From positions 62,001-126,000 of the forward strand of contig CALWFV010000004.1 in NCBI GenBank assembly GCA_944377745.1: a DNA stretch of 64,000 bases, read 5' to 3'. The DNA is from an uncultured Mediterraneibacter sp. (GTDB lineage: Bacteria > Bacillota > Clostridia > Lachnospirales > Lachnospiraceae). Positions 9,040 to 18,608 of this stretch are shown one piece after another. A program made the position numbers and the translations under genes. The stretch's first letter is position 1; every line of letters begins with the position of its first letter. The notes under the pieces were generated by a model. The model worked only from the letters and a program-made list of their open reading frames with translations, did no database searches and was not told where the DNA came from.

Positions 9040-10170
9040 ATGTATGAACTGATAAAAAAGGATGGTCTTGCGAAGCGGGGAAGGCTGAAGACTGTCCATG
9101 GAACGATCGAGACACCGGTATTTATGAACGTCGGTACCGCAGCTGCAATAAAAGGCGCGGTATCGACTGATGACCTGAGACAGATCAAGACACAGGTGGA
9201 ACTGTCCAATACGTATCACCTTCATGTCAGGCCGGGGGATCAGATTGTAAAGAAAATAGGCGGTCTGCACCGGTTTATGAACTGGGATAAGCCGATTCTG
9301 ACAGATTCCGGTGGATTTCAGGTGTTTTCGCTTGCATCCCTCCGGAAGATCAAAGAGGAAGGTGTCCATTTTCATTCCCACATAGACGGGAGAAAGATCT
9401 TCATGGGACCGGAGGAGAGCATGCAGATCCAGTCCAATCTGGCGTCCACGATCGCCATGGCGTTTGATGAGTGCCCGTCCAGTGTTGCGGATAAAAAATA
9501 TATGGCAAATTCGGTGGACAGGACTACACGCTGGCTGAAACGCTGCAAGGACGAGATGGCAAGGCTGAATTCCCTGCCGGATACGATCAACCCGGATCAG
9601 CTTCTTTTCGGGATCAACCAGGGAGGCATCTATGAGGATATCCGGATCGAACACGCCCGGCAGATCACGGAACTTGACCTGGACGGGTACGCTGTCGGAG
9701 GACTTGCCGTGGGAGAGAGCCACGAGGAGATGTATCGGATCCTGGATGCGGTTGTCCCCCATCTTCCCCAGGACAAGCCAACCTATCTTATGGGCGTAGG
9801 GACTCCGGCAAACATTCTGGAAGCCGTGGACCGGGGAGTGGATTTCTTTGACTGTGTGTATCCTTCGAGGAACGGCAGGCACGGACACGTGTATACAAAT
9901 CATGGAAAGATGAATCTGTTCAATGCAAAATATGAGCTGGATGACAGACCGATCGAGGAAGGATGCGGCTGTCCTGCATGCAGGAGCTACAGCAGGGCAT
10001 ATATCAGACATCTTTTGAAAGCGAAAGAGATGCTGGGTATGCGGCTGTGCGTTCTGCATAATCTCTATTTCTATAATACGATGATGGAGGAGATCAGAGA
10101 TGCCATTGATGCGGGAGAGTACAGCGCGTATAAAAAGCGTAAGCTGGAAAAACTTTCTCAAAAGTCTTGA
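9040..10170 (+). CDS. tgt: tRNA-guanine transglycosylase
   Basis: A 376-residue enzyme exchanging G34 for the queuosine precursor in tRNAs with GUN anticodons. Visible motifs are DSGGFQVFS with the family aspartate, GINQGG, VDFFDCVYPSRNGRHG and the zinc-binding CGCPACRSYSRAYIRH near residue 305. Length is standard. It lies 67 bases ahead of yajC, the usual tgt-yajC order of many bacteria; queA is not visible in the window. The ribosome binding site is weak (GACAGGATG). Confidence 0.97.
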   Translation: MYELIKKDGLAKRGRLKTVHGTIETPVFMNVGTAAAIKGAVSTDDLRQIKTQVELSNTYHLHVRPGDQIVKKIGGLHRFMNWDKPILTDSGGFQVFSLASLRKIKEEGVHFHSHIDGRKIFMGPEESMQIQSNLASTIAMAFDECPSSVADKKYMANSVDRTTRWLKRCKDEMARLNSLPDTINPDQLLFGINQGGIYEDIRIEHARQITELDLDGYAVGGLAVGESHEEMYRILDAVVPHLPQDKPTYLMGVGTPANILEAVDRGVDFFDCVYPSRNGRHGHVYTNHGKMNLFNAKYELDDRPIEEGCGCPACRSYSRAYIRHLLKAKEMLGMRLCVLHNLYFYNTMMEEIRDAIDAGEYSAYKKRKLEKLSQKS

Positions 10171-10237
10171 AGATTCGCCGGTTTTTGTGTATAGTATTCT
10201 TATTGTGTAACATAACAGGTTAGGAGGAAAATACACT

Positions 10238-10513
10238 ATGGATATGATAGGCATTATCGTGCTTTATGTTGTTGTGATCGGCGGTATGTGGTTCCTGCTG
10301 ATGCGCCCGCAGAAGAAAGAGCAGAAGAGGATCCAGGCAATGCTCTCCACGATGGAAGTAGGAGATACAGCGCTGACGACAAGCGGATTCTACGGGGTGA
10401 TCATTGATATCACAGACGATGACGTGATCGTCGAGTTCGGAAATAACAAAAACTGCCGTATTCCGATGCAGAAATCAGCGATCGCGCAGATCGAGAAACC
10501 GAACGCGGAGTAA
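10238..10513 (+). CDS. yajC: Preprotein translocase subunit YajC
   Basis: A 91-residue single-span inner-membrane protein associated with SecDF and the Sec translocon. The membrane helix covers about residues 4-22 and is followed by MRPQKKEQKR, the typical basic turn. A small beta-rich domain with VGDTALTTSGFYGVI follows. It is preceded by TTAGGAGGAAAATACACT and followed by a long terminator hairpin. It sits directly after tgt, the common neighbour. Confidence 0.95.
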   Translation: MDMIGIIVLYVVVIGGMWFLLMRPQKKEQKRIQAMLSTMEVGDTALTTSGFYGVIIDITDDDVIVEFGNNKNCRIPMQKSAIAQIEKPNAE

Positions 10514-10528
10514 ATGAAATCAAACAGG

Positions 10529-10576
10529 GATTGGAGAAACGGTTATTCAGCCGATTCCCCAATCTCTTTTCTTTTT
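10529..10576 (+). terminator. Terminator after yajC
   Basis: GATTGG (10529-10534) pairs with CCAATC (10559-10564), with further pairing inside (CGGTT with AGCCG). A run of T and C (10566-10576) follows. Confidence 0.8.
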
Positions 10577-10643
10577 GAGAAAATGCGGTTTCTGACCGGG
10601 ACTGCTTTTGCTGAGATAGAAGGAGATTTTAGGATGATAATTT

Positions 10644-10675
10644 TAGAGGGGTTTTAGAGCGCCCTCTATTTTTTG
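10644..10675 (+). terminator. Second hairpin terminator in the leuB leader
   Basis: TAGAGGG (10644-10650) pairs perfectly with CCCTCTA (10662-10668) and is followed by six T. It lies upstream of the leuB promoter, so it probably backs up the yajC terminator rather than acting as an attenuator of leuB. Confidence 0.7.
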
Positions 10676-10686
10676 ACTCGAACTAC

Positions 10687-10715
10687 TTGAAAGAAACCCT
10701 GAAATGAGGTATGAT
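10687..10715 (+). promoter_or_regulatory. Promoter of the leuB-ilvD-ilvB-serC-serA operon
   Basis: TTGAAA (10687-10692) and TATGAT (10710-10715) have a 17-base spacer, 39 bases before the leuB start. Confidence 0.7.
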
Positions 10716-10754
10716 TAACAATAGCATTTTTTACATTTGGAGGGATGAGCGGAT

Positions 10755-11840
10755 ATGGAGATGAAAATCGGAGTTATAAAAGGAGACGGGATCGGTCCGG
10801 AGATCGTCGACGAGGCGATGAAAGTCCTGGATAAGACTGCAGAAGTGTACGGTCATTCGATCGCCTATACACAGCTTCTTATGGGAGGAGCCTCTATTGA
10901 TGTGAACGGGGTACCGCTTACAGATGAGACGCTTAAGGCGGCAAAAGAAAGCGACGCAGTTCTTATGGGATCGATCGGGGGAGATGCGAAGACTTCACCC
11001 TGGTATCAGCTTGAACCATCCAAACGCCCGGAGGCGGGACTGCTCGCCCTGAGAAAGGGGCTGAACCTTTTTGCGAATCTGAGACCTGCAGTGCTCTACG
11101 AGGATCTTAAGGGAGCGTGCCCTCTGAAAGAGGAGATCGCGGACAGCGGTTTTGACATGATGATCATGAGAGAACTCACCGGCGGACTGTACTTCGGAAA
11201 ACGCAGTACAGAAGAGGTAAACGGAGTCCTGACGGCAAGAGATGAACTTACATATAATGAGAATGAGATCAGAAGGATCGCAAAACGCGCCTTCGACATC
11301 GCGATGAAGCGCAGAAAGAAAGTAACCAGCGTGGATAAGGCAAATGTACTCGATTCATCCAGACTCTGGAGAAAGGTTGTGGAGGAAGTGGCTGCGGATT
11401 ATCCGGAAGTCACGCTGGAGCATATGCTCGTGGATAACTGCGCGATGCAGCTTGTCAAAGATCCTGCACAGTTTGACGTCATCCTGACGGAGAACATGTT
11501 CGGAGATATCCTTTCCGATGAGGCGAGCATGGTGACAGGCTCCATCGGGATGCTGGCGTCCGCAAGCCTGAATGAGACGAAGTTCGGTCTGTATGAGCCC
11601 AGCGGCGGCTCTGCGCCGGATATTGCCGGAAAAGGGATCGCAAATCCGATCGCCACGATACTTTCTGCTGCAATGATGCTGAGATATTCTTTTGATCTTG
11701 ACAAAGAAGCCGATGCGATAGAAAAGGCAGTTTCAGAAGTCCTGAGCAAAGGGTGCCGAACCATCGACATCATGGCGGAAGGAAAAACACAGATCGGCAC
11801 AAAAGAGATGGGAGACCGCATCTGTGAGTGTATCAGATAG
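10755..11840 (+). CDS. leuB: 3-isopropylmalate dehydrogenase
   Basis: A 361-residue NAD-dependent enzyme of leucine synthesis that oxidises and decarboxylates 3-isopropylmalate. N-terminal IKGDGIGPEIV, the substrate loop MIMRELTGGLYFG, KANVLDSSRLWR, and the nucleotide site GSAPDIAGKGIANP are all present. The start follows GGAGGGATGAGCGGAT. It heads an operon of branched-chain and serine genes, while leuA and leuCD are not in the window. The leader contains no recognisable T-box. Confidence 0.97.
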   Translation: MEMKIGVIKGDGIGPEIVDEAMKVLDKTAEVYGHSIAYTQLLMGGASIDVNGVPLTDETLKAAKESDAVLMGSIGGDAKTSPWYQLEPSKRPEAGLLALRKGLNLFANLRPAVLYEDLKGACPLKEEIADSGFDMMIMRELTGGLYFGKRSTEEVNGVLTARDELTYNENEIRRIAKRAFDIAMKRRKKVTSVDKANVLDSSRLWRKVVEEVAADYPEVTLEHMLVDNCAMQLVKDPAQFDVILTENMFGDILSDEASMVTGSIGMLASASLNETKFGLYEPSGGSAPDIAGKGIANPIATILSAAMMLRYSFDLDKEADAIEKAVSEVLSKGCRTIDIMAEGKTQIGTKEMGDRICECIR

Positions 11841-11884
11841 GCTTTAAGAGATATATTTATATATAGAAAGAGAGGTTGCTTAAA

Positions 11885-13558
11885 ATGAGAAGTGATACAG
11901 TAAAAAAAGGGGCACAGCAGGCGCCCCACCGTTCCCTGTTCAATGCACTCGGTATGACTCAGGAAGAGCTGGACAGACCGCTGATCGGAGTGGTAAGTTC
12001 CTATAATGAGATCGTGCCGGGACATATGAATCTGGATAAAATAACCGAGGCAGTAAAGATGGGTGTGGCAATGGCAGGAGGAACGCCGATCGTCGTTCCG
12101 GCCATCGCGGTATGCGACGGGATTGCCATGGGTCACATTGGAATGAAATATTCTCTTGTCACAAGAGATCTGATCGCAGATTCCACGGAAGCTCTGGCTA
12201 TGGCACATCAGTTTGACGGACTCGTGATGATCCCCAACTGTGATAAGAATGTTCCGGGACTTCTCATGGCTGCGGCTCGTGTAAATATCCCGACTATCTT
12301 TGTCAGCGGCGGCCCGATGCTCGCCGGACATGTGAAGGGCGGAAAGACCAGTCTTTCCAGTATGTTCGAGGCAGTGGGAGCACACGCGGCAGGGAAGATC
12401 GATGACGAAGAACTCTGTGAATATGAAAACAAGGCATGCCCGACCTGCGGTTCCTGCTCCGGTATGTACACGGCGAACAGTATGAACTGCCTGACGGAAG
12501 CCCTGGGAATGGGACTTCGCGGAAACGGCACGATCCCGGCAGTATATTCTGCGAGGATCCAGCTTGCAAAGCATGCCGGAATGCAGGTCATGGAACTGGT
12601 CAGAAAGAATATACGTCCGAGAGATATCATGACAGAGGACGCCATCCTGAACGCTCTGACGGTCGATATGGCGCTGGGATGTTCCACAAACAGCATGCTT
12701 CACCTTCCGGCGATCGCTCATGAGATCGGCATGGATTTTGAAATTGATTTTGCCAATACGATCAGTGAGAAGACGCCGAACCTCTGCCATCTTGCGCCGG
12801 CAGGACATACATATATCGAAGATCTGAATGAGGCGGGCGGAGTCTACGCTGTAATGAATGAATTGAATAAGAAAGGACTGCTGCATACAGACTGCATGAC
12901 AGTGACCGGAAAGACAATCGGAGAGAATATCGCCGGCTGTGAGAATAAGAATCCGGAAGTGATCCGCCCGATCGACAATCCGTATTCCGAGACCGGAGGA
13001 CTTGCGGTGCTCAAAGGAAACCTTGCGCCGGACGGAAGCGTTGTGAAACGTTCCGCAGTCTGTGATGAGATGCTCGTACACGAAGGGCCGGCAAGGATCT
13101 TTGAGAGCGATGAGGAAGCGACAGAGGCGATCAAGTCCGGAAAGATCAACCCCGGAGACGTCATCGTTATCCGCTACGAGGGACCGAAAGGCGGCCCGGG
13201 AATGAGAGAGATGCTGAACCCGACTTCCGCGATCGCAGGGTACGGTCTGGGTTCTACTGTGGCTCTGATCACTGACGGAAGGTTCAGCGGTGCGTCAAGA
13301 GGCGCGTCCATCGGCCATGTATCACCGGAAGCGGCAGTGGGCGGACCGATCGCACTTGTGGAAGAGGGAGATATCATCAAGATCAACATTCCGGAACTGA
13401 AGCTGGAACTGGATATCTCTGATGAGGAGATGGAGGCAAGAAGGGCAAAATGGCAGCCGAGAGAGCCGAAAGTCAAGACCGGCTATCTGGCAAGATATGC
13501 CTCCATGGTGACATCAGGAAACCGCGGAGCGATCCTTGAAGTCCCGAAAAATAATTAA
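11885..13558 (+). CDS. ilvD: Dihydroxy-acid dehydratase
   Basis: A 557-residue iron-sulfur dehydratase that makes the 2-keto acid precursors of valine and isoleucine. The cluster and active-site cysteines are in [11 protein letters not shown] and [15 protein letters not shown], and the C-terminal part has [15 protein letters not shown] nine bases upstream is also in frame, but the ATG at 11885 is nine bases after AAAGAGAGG and gives the usual MRSDTVKKG start. It lies 44 bases after leuB and 22 bases before ilvB. Confidence 0.97.
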   Translation: MRSDTVKKGAQQAPHRSLFNALGMTQEELDRPLIGVVSSYNEIVPGHMNLDKITEAVKMGVAMAGGTPIVVPAIAVCDGIAMGHIGMKYSLVTRDLIADSTEALAMAHQFDGLVMIPNCDKNVPGLLMAAARVNIPTIFVSGGPMLAGHVKGGKTSLSSMFEAVGAHAAGKIDDEELCEYENKACPTCGSCSGMYTANSMNCLTEALGMGLRGNGTIPAVYSARIQLAKHAGMQVMELVRKNIRPRDIMTEDAILNALTVDMALGCSTNSMLHLPAIAHEIGMDFEIDFANTISEKTPNLCHLAPAGHTYIEDLNEAGGVYAVMNELNKKGLLHTDCMTVTGKTIGENIAGCENKNPEVIRPIDNPYSETGGLAVLKGNLAPDGSVVKRSAVCDEMLVHEGPARIFESDEEATEAIKSGKINPGDVIVIRYEGPKGGPGMREMLNPTSAIAGYGLGSTVALITDGRFSGASRGASIGHVSPEAAVGGPIALVEEGDIIKINIPELKLELDISDEEMEARRAKWQPREPKVKTGYLARYASMVTSGNRGAILEVPKNN

Positions 13559-13580
13559 TACGATCAGGAGGAGATGCACC

Positions 13581-15263
13581 ATGAAGTTAAATGGAGCAGA
13601 GATTTTAATAGAATGCCTGAAAGAGCAGGGAGTGGATACCGTCTTCGGATATCCGGGCGGAGCGATCCTGAATGTATATGACGAACTCTACAAGCACCGC
13701 GGCGAGATCCGTCATATCCTGACTTCCCATGAACAGGGAGCCTCCCATGCGGCAGACGGGTATGCGCGGGCAACCGGAAAAGTCGGAGTGTGCCTTGCTA
13801 CCAGCGGACCGGGAGCGACCAACCTGGTGACAGGGATCGCGACCGCTTACATGGATTCCATTCCGATCGTCGCCATCACCTGTAACGTAGGTGTGCCGCT
13901 GCTCGGAAAGGACAGTTTCCAGGAGATCGATATCACAGGCATCACAATGCCGATCACGAAATATAATTTTATCGTCAAGGATGTGACGAAGCTTGCGGAC
14001 ACGATCCGGAAAGCCTTCCGTATCGCCAAGAGCGGCAGACCGGGGCCGGTCCTTATCGATATTCCCAAAGATGTCACGGCGAACGTGACCGAATATATGC
14101 CGGAGGAGCCTGGGAAACAGGTACAGCCGGAAACCTGTATCAGCGAGGAAGAAGTGGACCGCGCCGTAGAACTGATCCGGGAATCCAATCGTCCCTTTGT
14201 CTTTGTGGGAGGAGGCGCAGTGCTTTCCGGGGCGAGCGAAGAGATCATGGAGTTTGTAAATCTGGTGGATGCTCCGGTGACGGATACGCTGATGGGAAAA
14301 GGAGCTTTCCCGGGAACGGATCCGCGGTATACCGGTATGCTCGGTATGCACGGGACGAAAGCTTCTAATTACGGAGTCTCCGGCTGCGATCTGCTCATCG
14401 TATTCGGTGCAAGGTTCAGTGACCGTGTCACAGGAAATACAGAGACCTTTGCCAAAGGCGCAAAGATCCTTCAGTTTGATATCGATCCGGCAGAGATCAA
14501 CAAGAATATTGTGATCGATGCACAGGTGGCAGGGGACATCCGCGCTGCCCTTAAAGAGGTCAATAAAAAGCTGACACAGCAGGATCACCACGAATGGCTT
14601 GAAACAGTGGAGGGATACAAGAAAAAGTATCCTCTGAAATATCATCCGGAGGGGCTGACCGGGCCTTTCATAGTGGAGGAGATCTACCGCCAGACAGAGG
14701 GCGACGCCCTGATCGTCACAGAGGTAGGGCAGCATCAGATGTGGGCAGCACAGTATTATAAATATACAAAACCCGGCACTCTCATCACTTCGGGAGGTCT
14801 CGGGACCATGGGATACGGTCTGGGAGCCGCTCTCGGGGCGAAGACAGGTCGTCCGGAAAAAACGGTGGTCAACATCGCAGGCGACGGATGCTTCCGCATG
14901 AATATGAATGAGATTGCGACCGCGGTCAGACATAATATTCCTGTCATCGAAGTGGTTGTGAACAATCATGTTCTGGGAATGGTGCGCCAGTGGCAGGATC
15001 TGTTCTACGATGAGAGATATTCCGCGACCGTGCTCCGTGATGCAGTGGATTTTGTCAAACTCGCAGAGGCGATGGGGGCAGTCGGGATCCGTGCAGAGAC
15101 AAGAGAGGAGTTCAGGGATGCTTTTGCAGAGGCGCTTACCCTGAACCAGCCGGTTGTGATAGATTGTCAGATCGACAGTGACGACAAGGTATGGCCGATG
15201 GTGGCTCCGGGAGCAACGATCAGCGAGGCCTTTGACGAAGATGATATGAAAAAAGAAGGATAA
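13581..15263 (+). CDS. ilvB: Acetolactate synthase catalytic subunit
   Basis: A 560-residue thiamine-diphosphate enzyme catalysing the first committed step of valine and isoleucine synthesis. The N-terminal domain has GYPGGAILNVYD and the catalytic glutamate in SHEQGASHAADGYAR. The C-terminal domain has the ThDP motif beginning GDGCFRMNMNE and ending in VVVNN. The in-frame sequence continues upstream into ilvD, but ATG 13581 follows CAGGAGGAG and matches family starts. No ilvN regulatory subunit follows; serC is next. The enzyme may use a regulatory subunit encoded elsewhere. Confidence 0.96.
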   Translation: MKLNGAEILIECLKEQGVDTVFGYPGGAILNVYDELYKHRGEIRHILTSHEQGASHAADGYARATGKVGVCLATSGPGATNLVTGIATAYMDSIPIVAITCNVGVPLLGKDSFQEIDITGITMPITKYNFIVKDVTKLADTIRKAFRIAKSGRPGPVLIDIPKDVTANVTEYMPEEPGKQVQPETCISEEEVDRAVELIRESNRPFVFVGGGAVLSGASEEIMEFVNLVDAPVTDTLMGKGAFPGTDPRYTGMLGMHGTKASNYGVSGCDLLIVFGARFSDRVTGNTETFAKGAKILQFDIDPAEINKNIVIDAQVAGDIRAALKEVNKKLTQQDHHEWLETVEGYKKKYPLKYHPEGLTGPFIVEEIYRQTEGDALIVTEVGQHQMWAAQYYKYTKPGTLITSGGLGTMGYGLGAALGAKTGRPEKTVVNIAGDGCFRMNMNEIATAVRHNIPVIEVVVNNHVLGMVRQWQDLFYDERYSATVLRDAVDFVKLAEAMGAVGIRAETREEFRDAFAEALTLNQPVVIDCQIDSDDKVWPMVAPGATISEAFDEDDMKKEG

Positions 15264-15284
15264 TGATCAGGAGGTAGTGAAACA

Positions 15285-16367
15285 ATGAGCAGAGTGTATA
15301 ATTTTTCGGCAGGGCCGGCAGTCCTGCCTGAAGAAGTGCTGAAAGAGGCGGCGGATGAGATGCTGGATTACAGGGGAACCGGAATGTCTGTCATGGAGAT
15401 GAGCCACCGTTCGAAAGCATTCGAGGAGATCATCACCACAGCAGAGCAGGATCTCAGAGATCTGATGGGAATCCCGGACAATTATAAAGTCCTTTTCCTT
15501 CAGGGTGGGGCTTCCCAGCAGTTTGCAATGATCCCGATGAACCTGATGAAGAACCGTGCTGCGGATTACATCATCACAGGACAGTGGGCGAAAAAGGCTG
15601 CAAAAGAGGCTGAAAAGTACGGAAAAGTGAACCGGGTCGCATCCTCGGAGGATAAAACATTCTCCTATATCCCGGACTGCTCTGATCTGCCCATATCTGA
15701 GGACGCGGATTATGTATATATCTGTGAGAATAATACGATCTACGGCACAAAGTTTAAAGAGCTTCCGAACACAAAAGGAAAGACGCTTGTTGCTGATGTT
15801 TCCTCCTGTTTTCTGTCAGAGCCCGTTGATGTGACCAAATATGGCGTGATCTACGGCGGTGTACAGAAGAATATCGGACCTGCGGGCGTAGTTATCGTGA
15901 TCATCAGGGAAGACCTTATCACAGAGGACGTCCTTCCGGGCACGCCGACCATGCTCACATATAAGACGCATGCCGATGCAAATTCCCTTTACAATACTCC
16001 GCCGGCATACGGGATCTATATCTGCGGAAAGGTGTTTAAATGGATCAAGGCTATGGGCGGTCTGGAAGCGATGAAGGAAAGAAACGAGAAGAAGGCGAAA
16101 GTGCTTTATGATTTTCTGGATCAGAGCAAGCTCTTTAAAGGGACTGTCGTAAAAGAGGACCGTTCCCTTATGAATGTTCCTTTTGTCACAGGTGATGCGG
16201 ATCTGGACGCCAAATTTGTAAAAGAGGCGAAGGAAGCCGGCCTTGAGAACCTGAAAGGCCACAGAACAGTAGGCGGAATGCGCGCCAGCATCTATAACGC
16301 AATGCCGTATGAAGGCGTCGTGGCACTTGTAGATTTTATGAAAAAATTTGAAGAGGAGAATCTGTAA
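15285..16367 (+). CDS. serC: Phosphoserine aminotransferase
   Basis: A 360-residue PLP enzyme converting 3-phosphohydroxypyruvate to phosphoserine. N-terminal NFSAGPAVLP, FLQGGASQQFAMIP, and the PLP lysine region YGGVQKNIGPAG are diagnostic. The start follows CAGGAGGTAGTGAAACA. It sits between ilvB and serA with one base separating it from serA, so the two serine enzymes are translationally coupled. serB is not in the window. Confidence 0.97.
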   Translation: MSRVYNFSAGPAVLPEEVLKEAADEMLDYRGTGMSVMEMSHRSKAFEEIITTAEQDLRDLMGIPDNYKVLFLQGGASQQFAMIPMNLMKNRAADYIITGQWAKKAAKEAEKYGKVNRVASSEDKTFSYIPDCSDLPISEDADYVYICENNTIYGTKFKELPNTKGKTLVADVSSCFLSEPVDVTKYGVIYGGVQKNIGPAGVVIVIIREDLITEDVLPGTPTMLTYKTHADANSLYNTPPAYGIYICGKVFKWIKAMGGLEAMKERNEKKAKVLYDFLDQSKLFKGTVVKEDRSLMNVPFVTGDADLDAKFVKEAKEAGLENLKGHRTVGGMRASIYNAMPYEGVVALVDFMKKFEEENL

Positions 16368-16368
16368 G

Positions 16369-17532
16369 ATGTATAAATATCATTGCCTGAATCCGATCTC
16401 TCATGTAGGTCTGGAGCAGTTGGATGAAAACTACGTGAACACAGACAAAGTGGATGATGCGGACGTCATTCTTGTCAGAAGCGCGAAAATGCACGATATG
16501 GAGTTCGGCCCGAATCTGAAAGCGATCGCACGTGCAGGTGCAGGGGTGAACAACATTCCCCTGGACCGCTGCGCTGAGAATGGAGTTGTCGTGTTTAATA
16601 CTCCCGGTGCAAATGCGAACGGGGTCAAGGAGCTGGTGATCGCCGGAATGCTCCTCGCGGCCAGGGATATCATCGGAGGCATCCACTGGGTGCAGGAACA
16701 CGAGGAGGACGGAGATCTTGCAAAGCTGACAGAGAAGAGTAAAAAGGCTTTCGCGGGGACAGAACTTCTGGGTAAGAAACTTGGCGTTATCGGGCTTGGC
16801 GCGATTGGCGTACTTGTTGCCAATGCGGCTGTTCATCTTGGGATGGATGTGTACGGATATGACCCCTATGTATCCGTTGACTCCGCGTGGAGACTGTCCA
16901 GGAACATTCATCACGCAAAGACGGTAGATGAGCTGTACAGAGAGTGCGACTATATCACGGTTCATGTGCCGGCGCTGAAAGATACTGTCGGAATGATTGA
17001 CAAGAACGCCATCAGTCTGATGAAAAAGAATGTGGTAATACTGAATCTTTCCCGCGACACTCTTGTGAACAGCGAGGATATGGTAGATGCGCTGGTATCC
17101 GGTGCAGTGAAATGCTATGTGACGGATTTTCCGACCCCGGAGATCGCCGGAGTGAAGGGAACGATCGTGATCCCTCATCTCGGAGCTTCCACAGAGGAAT
17201 CAGAGGATAACTGCGCGAAGATGGCGGCAGAGGAGATCCGTGATTTTATAGAGAACGGAAATATTACGCATTCAGTCAATTTCCCGGACTGCGCTCTCGG
17301 AGAAAAAGGTGAGAGCCCCAGGATCACGATCCTGCACAAAAATATCCCGAATATGCTGGGACAGTTTACGACTCTGCTGGCTGACCACGGGATCAATATC
17401 GAACTGATGACGAATAAGAGCAGGAAAGAGTATGCATACACGATGATGGACGTCGCTGGTGACGTATCTCAGGATGTGATCGATCAGCTCTCCGCGGTGA
17501 ACGGAGTTCTGAAAGTACGCGTCCTGCAATAA
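16369..17532 (+). CDS. serA: D-3-phosphoglycerate dehydrogenase
   Basis: A 387-residue NAD-dependent dehydrogenase that starts serine synthesis. The substrate domain (to about 100), the Rossmann motif GVIGLGAIGVLVAN and the catalytic histidine region VIPHLGAST are visible. The C-terminal 75 residues form an ACT domain (GQFTTLLADHGINIE), giving potential serine feedback control. ATG 16369 is chosen over the upstream in-frame ATG 16348, which would overlap serC. It is the last gene of the operon, followed by a terminator hairpin. Confidence 0.96.
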   Translation: MYKYHCLNPISHVGLEQLDENYVNTDKVDDADVILVRSAKMHDMEFGPNLKAIARAGAGVNNIPLDRCAENGVVVFNTPGANANGVKELVIAGMLLAARDIIGGIHWVQEHEEDGDLAKLTEKSKKAFAGTELLGKKLGVIGLGAIGVLVANAAVHLGMDVYGYDPYVSVDSAWRLSRNIHHAKTVDELYRECDYITVHVPALKDTVGMIDKNAISLMKKNVVILNLSRDTLVNSEDMVDALVSGAVKCYVTDFPTPEIAGVKGTIVIPHLGASTEESEDNCAKMAAEEIRDFIENGNITHSVNFPDCALGEKGESPRITILHKNIPNMLGQFTTLLADHGINIELMTNKSRKEYAYTMMDVAGDVSQDVIDQLSAVNGVLKVRVLQ

Positions 17533-17581
17533 TATAACTGATTTACAGAACTGGATGTCAACAGAGACCAAATCAACAAAG

Positions 17582-17640
17582 AGTCATGTCTGTGGCGAGA
17601 AATTAGTGTCTCAGCACAGTCATGACTTTTATTGCTTTAT
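17582..17640 (+). terminator. Terminator after serA
   Basis: A 13-base stem with one mismatch (17582-17594 with 17615-17627) around a 20-base loop is followed by a T-rich stretch (TTTATTGCTTTAT). Confidence 0.7.
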
Positions 17641-17683
17641 GACTGATATTTTAAAAATACACACCTGTCCGGAAGATTCATAC

Positions 17684-17712
17684 TTGACAATACATGCATT
17701 AATGTATACAAT
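17684..17712 (+). promoter_or_regulatory. Consensus promoter of gntR-icd
   Basis: TTGACA (17684-17689) and TACAAT (17707-17712) have a 17-base spacer. The spacer contains ATACAT and ATGTAT as an inverted repeat, a plausible regulator site overlapping the promoter. Confidence 0.8.
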
Positions 17713-17721
17713 CATACGAGA

Positions 17722-17758
17722 ATACATAGATGCTAAAGACGAACATACATCTATGTAT
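17722..17758 (+). promoter_or_regulatory. Candidate operator: 11-base inverted repeat
   Basis: ATACATAGATG (17722-17732) and CATCTATGTAT (17748-17758) form a perfect inverted repeat with a 15-base centre just downstream of the gntR promoter. Each arm repeats the ATACAT theme of the promoter spacer, which suggests autoregulation by the GntR protein; this is inference. Confidence 0.5.
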
Positions 17759-17930
17759 AACAGCAAAGACAGGTATATAAGAACTCTGAACTGATCCTGA
17801 AACTGAAAAACAGGTGGATTCAGAATACGAAGAGGGATGGGCTATGGTCTTGACAGATGAGGAATTAGTTGAGAAAATGAAAAGTGTGTGCGAATAGCTC
17901 CACATAACATTGTAACCGGGAGGGTCTCAA

Positions 17931-18596
17931 ATGGATGATTATCAGGAACATTCCCTTGGCGGACGTGTGTTTCAGAAAATCCGGGAAGATATCCTGAGTG
18001 GGAAGTATCAGGAACATGATGAACTGCGGGAAGCAGCTTTGGGGAAAGAACTCGGCGTGAGCCGTACACCTGTGCGGGAGGCGCTGCGTCAGCTTGAACT
18101 GGAGGGGCTTGTCACGATCATTCCGAACAGAGGAGCGTATGTGACGGGAATATCACAGAAAGATATCTGGGATATCTACAGTCTGCGTTCGCTTCTCGAG
18201 GGGATGTGTGCCCGCTGGGCGGTGGAACATATCACGGAGGAACAGCTTGATGAAATGGAGGAGATCATTCTTCTCTCCGAGTTTCAGCTGAAAAAAGGAA
18301 GTGGATTCAGTGCAGAGCAGATCACAGCTCTGGATGGCCGTTTCCACGATGTTCTGTATGAAGCTTCCGGCAGTCGGATCCTGAGCCATGTACTGACGGA
18401 TTTTCACAGCTACGTTCAGCCCGCCAGGAAGAGCTCTGTCATCTCAGAGGACAGAGCGAGAAAATCGATACGTGAGCACAAACAGATCCTTCGGGCAATC
18501 CGGGACAGGGATGCTGAAATGGCTGAACAGCTCGCAAACGAACATATCCTGCATGTTATGCAGAACCTGAAGAAACAGGGGTATCAAACAGATTAG
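17931..18596 (+). CDS. GntR-family regulator, FCD subfamily
   Basis: A 221-residue transcription factor. Residues 10-75 form the winged helix-turn-helix (LGKELGVSRTPVREALRQLE), and residues 90-215 form the helical FCD ligand-binding domain typical of FadR-like regulators of organic-acid metabolism. The start follows GGGAGGGTCTCAA. It ends only 12 bases before icd, so the two are probably one transcript and the regulator may sense a carboxylic acid such as citrate or 2-oxoglutarate (inference from neighbourhood). Palindromes at its promoter suggest autoregulation. Confidence 0.93.
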   Translation: MDDYQEHSLGGRVFQKIREDILSGKYQEHDELREAALGKELGVSRTPVREALRQLELEGLVTIIPNRGAYVTGISQKDIWDIYSLRSLLEGMCARWAVEHITEEQLDEMEEIILLSEFQLKKGSGFSAEQITALDGRFHDVLYEASGSRILSHVLTDFHSYVQPARKSSVISEDRARKSIREHKQILRAIRDRDAEMAEQLANEHILHVMQNLKKQGYQTD

Positions 18597-18608
18597 GAGG
18601 AGACAGAA

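Larger units (their letters stand above)
17533..17930 (+). other. 398-base gap: serA terminator, gntR promoter, palindromes
   Basis: No convincing gene lies here. The left part holds the serA terminator (17582-17640), the middle a consensus promoter (17684-17712) and two inverted repeats, and the right part a possible 17-codon reading frame (17844-17897, preceded by AGAGGGATG) that could be a leader peptide or chance. Confidence 0.6.

Noticed and set aside
10577..10754. Possible T-box or other amino-acid riboswitch ahead of leuB
   Set aside because: No T-box core sequence is present, and the only terminator lies upstream of the promoter.
11399..13081. A 560-codon minus-strand frame opposite leuB and ilvD
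   Set aside because: Antisense shadow of well-conserved coding sequence; no ribosome binding site or recognisable domain.
13605..14969. A 454-codon minus-strand frame opposite ilvB
   Set aside because: Shadow of ilvB; no supporting start or motif.
17555..17794. A 79-codon plus-strand frame between serA and gntR
   Set aside because: It has no ribosome binding site and overlaps the serA terminator, the gntR promoter and both palindromes.
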